A DNA stretch of 64,000 nucleotides from Roseobacter ponti (GTDB lineage: Bacteria > Pseudomonadota > Alphaproteobacteria > Rhodobacterales > Rhodobacteraceae): NCBI RefSeq assembly GCF_012932215.1, contig NZ_CP048788.1:3782001-3846000 (forward strand), given 5' to 3'. The position numbers were made by a program, and so were the translations under genes. Below the pieces are notes generated by a model. The model saw only the letters and a program-made list of their open reading frames with translations, was not told where the DNA came from and did not search any database. Positions 60,288-64,000 of the stretch are shown here, piece after piece; position 1 is the stretch's first letter, and every line of letters begins with the position of its first letter.

Positions 60288-61883
60288 ATGGCCCCTAAAG
60301 TACTCATTTCCGACAAACTCTCCGAAGCCGCCGTTCAGATTTTCCGCGACCGCGGTATCGACGTCGATTTTCAGCCCGACGTGGGCAAAGACAAAGAGAA
60401 ACTCGCCGAAATCATCGGCAACTACGATGGTCTCGCAATCCGCTCGGCCACCAGGGTTACGCAAAAAATCATCGATGCGGCGGACAACCTCAAAGTGATC
60501 GGCCGCGCCGGGATCGGCACCGACAACATTGACAAGGATGCTGCCTCGCAGAAGGGCATCATCGTGATGAACACGCCCTTCGGCAATATGATCACCACGG
60601 CCGAGCACGCCATTGCGATGATGTTCGCCGTTGCGCGGCAGATCCCCGAGGCCTCGGCCTCTACCCATGCCGGAAAATGGGAAAAGTCGAAGTTCATGGG
60701 CGTTGAACTGACCGGAAAAACGCTGGGGGTTATCGGTGCCGGCAATATCGGTGGCATCGTCTGTGACCGGGCGCGCGGGCTGGACATGAAAGTGATCGCC
60801 TATGACCCGTTTCTCGGGCAGGAGAAAGCCGACAAGATGCAGGTCGAAAAGGTCGATCTTGACGCGCTGCTGGCGCGTGCGGATTTCATCACGCTGCACG
60901 TGCCCTTCACCGATCAGACAGCGAACATCCTGAGCCGTGAAGCGCTGGCTAAAACCAAAAAGGGCGTGCGGATTATCAACTGCGCGCGCGGTGGTCTGGT
61001 CGACGAGGAAGCGCTGGCGGATGCGCTGAAATCGGGCCATGTGGCCGGTGCAGCCTTTGATGTTTTCGCCAAAGAGCCTGCGACGGAAAATCCGCTTTTC
61101 GGGCTGCCGAACGTCGTCTGCACACCGCATCTGGGGGCTGCCACCTCGGAGGCGCAGGAGAATGTCGCTCTGCAGGTTGCTGAACAGATGTCGGATTATC
61201 TGCTGACCGGTGCAGTCTCTAACGCGCTGAATATGCCCTCAGTCACCGCCGAAGAGGCCAAGATCATGGGTCCCTGGGTTAAGCTTGCCGGGCATCTGGG
61301 GGCTTTCATCGGGCAGATGACAGATGAGCCTATTCGCGCCATCAACATCCTCTATGACGGTGTCGTGGCCACGATGAACCTTGAGGCGCTTAACTGCGGC
61401 GTCATCGCGGGCATCATGAAAAAGGCCAATCCGGATGTGAACATGGTTTCCGCCCCGGTCATCGCCCAGGAGCGCGGCATCCGTGTCTCGACGACTAACC
61501 AGGGTAAATCCGGCGCTTTTGACGGGTACATTAAGGTGACCGTCGTGACCGCGGAGCGCGAGCGGTCTGTGGCCGGCACGGTGTTTTCGGACGGCAAGCC
61601 GCGGTTCATCCAGATCAAAGGCATCAACATCGACGCCGAGATCGGTGCGCATATGCTCTACACCACAAACGAAGATGTGCCGGGCATCATCGGCGCGCTC
61701 GGGCACACCATGGGCAGTAACGGGGTGAACATCGCGAATTTTACCCTCGGGCGGTCCGCTGCCGGCGGTGAAGCGATTGCACTTTTGTACGTGGATGAGC
61801 CTGTGCCCGCAGGCGCGCGCGCAAAACTTGCCGAAACCGGCCTTTTCAAACAGATCAAGCCCCTGCAGTTCGACGTCGTCTGA
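60288..61883 (+). CDS. serA: D-3-phosphoglycerate dehydrogenase SerA
   Basis: A 531-residue enzyme, first step of serine synthesis. The NAD Rossmann motif GAGNIGG is at about residues 151-157 in GVIGAGNIGGIVCDRARG. Catalytic motifs are INCARGGLVDEEALADAL and the His in CTPHLGAATSEAQENVALQV. An intervening domain and a C-terminal ACT domain (about 455-531, LYTTNEDVPGIIGALGHTMG) make it the long form, which in relatives is inhibited by serine. CGGAG precedes the ATG and a strong terminator follows. Confidence 0.97.
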   Translation: MAPKVLISDKLSEAAVQIFRDRGIDVDFQPDVGKDKEKLAEIIGNYDGLAIRSATRVTQKIIDAADNLKVIGRAGIGTDNIDKDAASQKGIIVMNTPFGNMITTAEHAIAMMFAVARQIPEASASTHAGKWEKSKFMGVELTGKTLGVIGAGNIGGIVCDRARGLDMKVIAYDPFLGQEKADKMQVEKVDLDALLARADFITLHVPFTDQTANILSREALAKTKKGVRIINCARGGLVDEEALADALKSGHVAGAAFDVFAKEPATENPLFGLPNVVCTPHLGAATSEAQENVALQVAEQMSDYLLTGAVSNALNMPSVTAEEAKIMGPWVKLAGHLGAFIGQMTDEPIRAINILYDGVVATMNLEALNCGVIAGIMKKANPDVNMVSAPVIAQERGIRVSTTNQGKSGAFDGYIKVTVVTAERERSVAGTVFSDGKPRFIQIKGINIDAEIGAHMLYTTNEDVPGIIGALGHTMGSNGVNIANFTLGRSAAGGEAIALLYVDEPVPAGARAKLAETGLFKQIKPLQFDVV

Positions 61884-61956
61884 CCCGCGTGACTGTCGGA
61901 TGTCAGAGGTCTCCGCGCTGCTGACACGACCCGGTATCCGGGCTTTCAACAAAATA

Positions 61957-61990
61957 ACCTGTCGCGCGCTGCGCGGCAGGTTTTTCTTTT
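61957..61990 (+). terminator. Rho-independent terminator of serC-serA
   Basis: An 11-bp GC-rich stem (61957-61967 with 61971-61981, one G-U pair, 3-base loop) followed by TTTTCTTTT. It lies about 75 bases after the serA stop. Confidence 0.92.
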
Positions 61991-62197
61991 CCGCAGGCGG
62001 CGGGAGGGTCTTCTGACCCGTCGGGCAACCATCCCGTCCCATAGTGGCTGCGGGATCGCAACGCAATCACAGCCGGCACGCGGTTCCGAAAATTGGAACA
62101 GCGTGTTTCTGGCACCGGCGAGTTGCTTCCAGATCATTCCAGGGCAGACTGAGACTTCTTAACTTCCGATCGTCTGTTGATTAATCCGACGCATCCG
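61991..62197. other. Gap between the serA terminator and the tetR operator
   Basis: After the terminator the remaining stretch up to the tetR operator holds no open frame that I can support, no repeat and no RNA gene. It probably contains the tetR promoter, but no convincing -35/-10 pair was found. Confidence 0.4.
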
Positions 62198-62224
62198 CTT
62201 ACGTACCGACTGTCGGTCTGTAAG
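62198..62224. promoter_or_regulatory. Palindromic operator of the TetR gene
   Basis: A 27-bp interrupted palindrome centred on 62211: CTTAC, two bases, ACCGAC, T, GTCGGT, two bases, GTAAG. Arms match perfectly apart from the two 2-base gaps. It lies immediately before the tetR Shine-Dalgarno and start, and resembles operators of TetR regulators of efflux pumps in size and in the ACCGAC/GTCGGT core. Autoregulation is inferred. Confidence 0.75.
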
Positions 62225-62236
62225 GGAGTCTGATGA

Positions 62237-63007
62237 GTGGAACCGGTAACGCGCAAACGCAGGATGGCGCCGGGAGACCGACGCGAAGCCATCCTTGATG
62301 CCGCACAGGCACTTTTTATGTCGAACGGCTGGGAGCAGGTGACCATCGCAGACGTTCTGGAGGCGGCGGATATCTCAAGGGGTGGTTTTTACCACCATTT
62401 CTCAGCCAAAGAGGACCTGCTGACCGGCATTGTGACCCGGACAACCGCGCAGGCGCTTGCGGCAGCCGAAGACATCCGCAGCCAGACCAGCGGCGATGCA
62501 CTGGCCCGTCTGAATGCGTTTCTTTGCGGCTCCGTTCGCTGGAAAGCGGATAATATCCACGAGATGCGGTATTTCTCTGAAGTACTTACCAGGCCCGGAA
62601 ACGACATGCTCTACCGGCGCATTTTCGATGCCACCGCAGCTGAGGTCATCCCGGTGCTGAAACGGATGATCTCAGATGGTGCGTCTGAAGGCACCTTCAA
62701 TGTATCCGATGCTGGTCTGACGGCGGAAATCATCGTCGGGCTGGGACAGGGCCGGCAGCACGTCCTGAGCGAGGCTATGACGCTGGCTCTAAAGGGAAAT
62801 CTGGATCAGGGGACAGATGTTCTGACTGCCAGAATGCAGGCAGAAGGTGCGGTCTGCGACAGGTTGCTCGGGCTGCCCGGGGGCAGCGTCCTGCTGTCTG
62901 ACCCAAGGGATTATCGCCGGATGCTGGCTGGTCTGGCCAGCATTGATGATGCGGCGGCCGGAGGCCCGGCTCCGGCAAATGAGAGTCTGAAGCAGGAGAG
63001 AACCTGA
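62237..63007 (+). CDS. TetR-family regulator, probably of the adjoining efflux system
   Basis: A 256-residue repressor-type protein. The helix-turn-helix (about residues 14-60) reads RREAILDAAQALFMSNGWEQ, VTIADVLEAADISRGGFYHH and FSAKEDLLTG, classic TetR. The ligand-binding domain is long, about 190 residues, and ends PANESLKQERT. Translation starts at a GTG (62237) eight bases after GGGAG; an ATG at 62264 is an alternative. It stands upstream of an RND efflux adaptor gene on the same strand and has an operator overlapping its own start region. Ligand unknown. Confidence 0.93.
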   Translation: MEPVTRKRRMAPGDRREAILDAAQALFMSNGWEQVTIADVLEAADISRGGFYHHFSAKEDLLTGIVTRTTAQALAAAEDIRSQTSGDALARLNAFLCGSVRWKADNIHEMRYFSEVLTRPGNDMLYRRIFDATAAEVIPVLKRMISDGASEGTFNVSDAGLTAEIIVGLGQGRQHVLSEAMTLALKGNLDQGTDVLTARMQAEGAVCDRLLGLPGGSVLLSDPRDYRRMLAGLASIDDAAAGGPAPANESLKQERT

Positions 63008-63008
63008 C

Positions 63009-63161
63009 ATGCTGACTGTAAACAAGTTCAGGCCAGAGATCTTTGAAGTAACCCCGTCCGCCGTTGTTGAAGCACCCGACATCACGCACGAACGGGCGGG
63101 TGTCGGGTGCACGCAGACGCTGCCGGATTCCGGCGTCAGTGCCTTTTTCCGGCTGGATTAA
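63009..63161 (+). CDS. Possible 50-residue small protein between tetR and the efflux adaptor
   Basis: An ATG one base after the tetR stop opens a 50-codon frame ending TAA at 63159-63161. The product would contain VNKFRPEIFEVTPSAVVEAP and one Cys (AGVGCTQT). Third positions are mostly G/C, like the neighbouring genes, and coupling to tetR would explain translation. It contains a 10-bp inverted repeat (63072-63081 with 63101-63110). No family recognised; it may be a genuine small protein or a coding-like spacer with a hairpin. Confidence 0.4.
   Translation: MLTVNKFRPEIFEVTPSAVVEAPDITHERAGVGCTQTLPDSGVSAFFRLD
63072..63110. repeat. 10-bp perfect inverted repeat upstream of the efflux adaptor
   Basis: GCACCCGACA (63072-63081) and TGTCGGGTGC (63101-63110) with a 19-base spacer. 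It could form a stable RNA hairpin in the tetR-adaptor message or be a second regulator site; the core CCGAC/GTCGG is shared with the tetR operator at 62205-62217. Confidence 0.5.
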
Positions 63162-63203
63162 CGATTTGAATGTGCGCCGCGCCGCACTGTGGAGAACCGA
63201 GCC

Positions 63204-64000
63204 ATGAATAATGACACCGAAGAGCTGACCTTTCAGGACGACAAAGGCGCATCCCGGTCCACATGGATTGCCGGCGCACTGGTGCTGGTCATCGTGGGAT
63301 GGATGGGCAGCGGTTACATTCTGCCCTCAGAAAATCCTGAGCCTCCGCAATCTGCGGACGAGGGCATGGCACCGGTTGCCGTAACCGTCGAAAACTCCAC
63401 AGCGGAACCAGTGACGCTGTACTTCCGCGCCGAAGGTCAGGCGCAGCCGGATCGCGATACGGCGATCCGCGCGGAAAGCTCGGGCGATGTGGCCGAGATT
63501 ATGGTCGCCAAGGGCGAGGACGTCGCGCAAGGCGCGGTCATCGCACGGCTCACGTCAACCCGCGCCGACGCTGATTTCGCGCGCGCCCGTCAGGAGCTGG
63601 CAAGCGCCCAGCGGGAGTTTGATAACGCGATGGAGCTGCTGGACCGCGGTGTCTCCACCGCAGATCGGGTGAGTGATGCGCGGGCTGATCTGGCGGCGGC
63701 GGAAGCCTCTGTGACGGCAGCAGAGGAAACCATCAAAGCACTGATGGTTGTGGCACCTTTTGCCGGACGGATCGAAAGACTGACGCTGGACCCCGGAGAG
63801 TTCGTTCAGGTCGGGGCAGAAGTCGGACGGATCGTAGACAACACGCCGCTGACAGTCGCCATTCAGGTGCCGCAACAGGCGCTGCGCCGAATCGCAGGTG
63901 GCCAGACCGCCAGCATCAGCTTCATCACCGGCGAAGAACGCGAGGGCACGGTTGGCTTTGTCGGGACATCCGCAAATGCCGAGACGCGGACGTTCCTCGC
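63204..64000 (+). CDS. RND efflux periplasmic adaptor (MFP/HlyD family), partial
   Basis: The frame is open from the ATG at 63204 to the end of the window (about 265 residues visible). A cytoplasmic start is followed by one membrane helix (about residues 23-40, AGALVLVIVGWMGSGYIL) and a membrane-fusion-protein layout: a biotinyl-lipoyl half (AESSGDVAEIMVAKGEDVAQ), a coiled-coil hairpin (about 115-185, ARQELASAQREFDNAMELLD and RADLAAAEASVTAAEETIKA) and the second lipoyl half (VVAPFAGRIERLTLDPGEFV). It would connect an RND pump to an outer-membrane channel; the pump gene should follow beyond the window. GGAG precedes the ATG. Confidence 0.92.
   Translation, partial: MNNDTEELTFQDDKGASRSTWIAGALVLVIVGWMGSGYILPSENPEPPQSADEGMAPVAVTVENSTAEPVTLYFRAEGQAQPDRDTAIRAESSGDVAEIMVAKGEDVAQGAVIARLTSTRADADFARARQELASAQREFDNAMELLDRGVSTADRVSDARADLAAAEASVTAAEETIKALMVVAPFAGRIERLTLDPGEFVQVGAEVGRIVDNTPLTVAIQVPQQALRRIAGGQTASISFITGEEREGTVGFVGTSANAETRTFL

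Noticed and set aside
1-64000. Mobile elements, CRISPR arrays, rRNA or tRNA genes, prophage
   Set aside because: No transposase, integrase, terminal inverted repeats, regularly spaced repeats or recognisable structural RNA genes were seen; all intergenic gaps are short and accounted for.

Overview
The window reads as a chromosome (or chromid) segment of an alphaproteobacterium of the family Rhodobacteraceae, roseobacter-like. The evidence is the flbT-flaF-flagellin trio, the rhizobial/roseobacter-type flagellar gene order with DUF1217 and FlgN-like genes, two polyamine-type ABC transporters, an IalB-family protein, a Hint-domain protein, and a serC leader RNA of the kind known from this class. 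Almost every gene closes cleanly in frame, and I see no insertion sequence, phage, CRISPR array, rRNA or tRNA gene.

Bases 1-28985 are one flagellar block in several divergent or convergent transcription units: flgK(partial)-flgL-flgI; fliF-fliH-fliN-fliP (minus); fliL-[TM/coiled-coil gene]-motE-like-motA-[757-aa periplasmic helical-repeat gene]-lytic transglycosylase-flhA-fliR-flhB-[139-aa FliJ-sized gene]; flgB-flgC-fliE-fliQ-flgF-flgG-flgA-flgH-second fliL (minus); fliI; flagellin, flaF, flbT, DUF1217 (minus); flgJ-like and flgN-like (minus); fliK-flgD. Together they encode most of the M-ring, export gate, rod, P and L rings, hook-cap and hook-length control, filament and part of the stator. 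motB, fliG, fliM and flgE are not in the window. TTAA-N7-TTAA-like sites suggest control by CtrA.

Bases 28986-42488 are a polyamine/amine uptake and catabolism island. A PotF-A-B-C transporter plus a PuuB-like oxidase runs on the minus strand. Divergent from it are a GntR regulator, a class III aminotransferase, and a second transporter (ATPase, binding protein, DUF1330 protein, two oversized permeases) on the plus strand. Four TGATCA palindromes lie around the GntR gene and the aminotransferase promoter region.

Bases 42485-58002 are mostly housekeeping: a DUF1311 protein, an MltB-type transglycosylase, a WYL regulator, RNase R, a TIGR04282-like glycosyltransferase, DapE, a cysteine-less Hint protein, two unknown proteins, DapD, a LOG-family protein, a DsbA-like protein, RlmN, an IalB-family protein, asparaginase and a YCII protein. 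Bases 58019-61883 hold the serine pathway: serB divergent from serC-serA, with a structured serC leader. From 62237 to the end are a TetR regulator with its own operator, a 50-codon ORF and the start of an RND efflux adaptor gene that runs off the window.

Gene starts were set by hand from ribosome-binding sites, overlaps and family starts. All functions are homology recognition by eye; no search was run.
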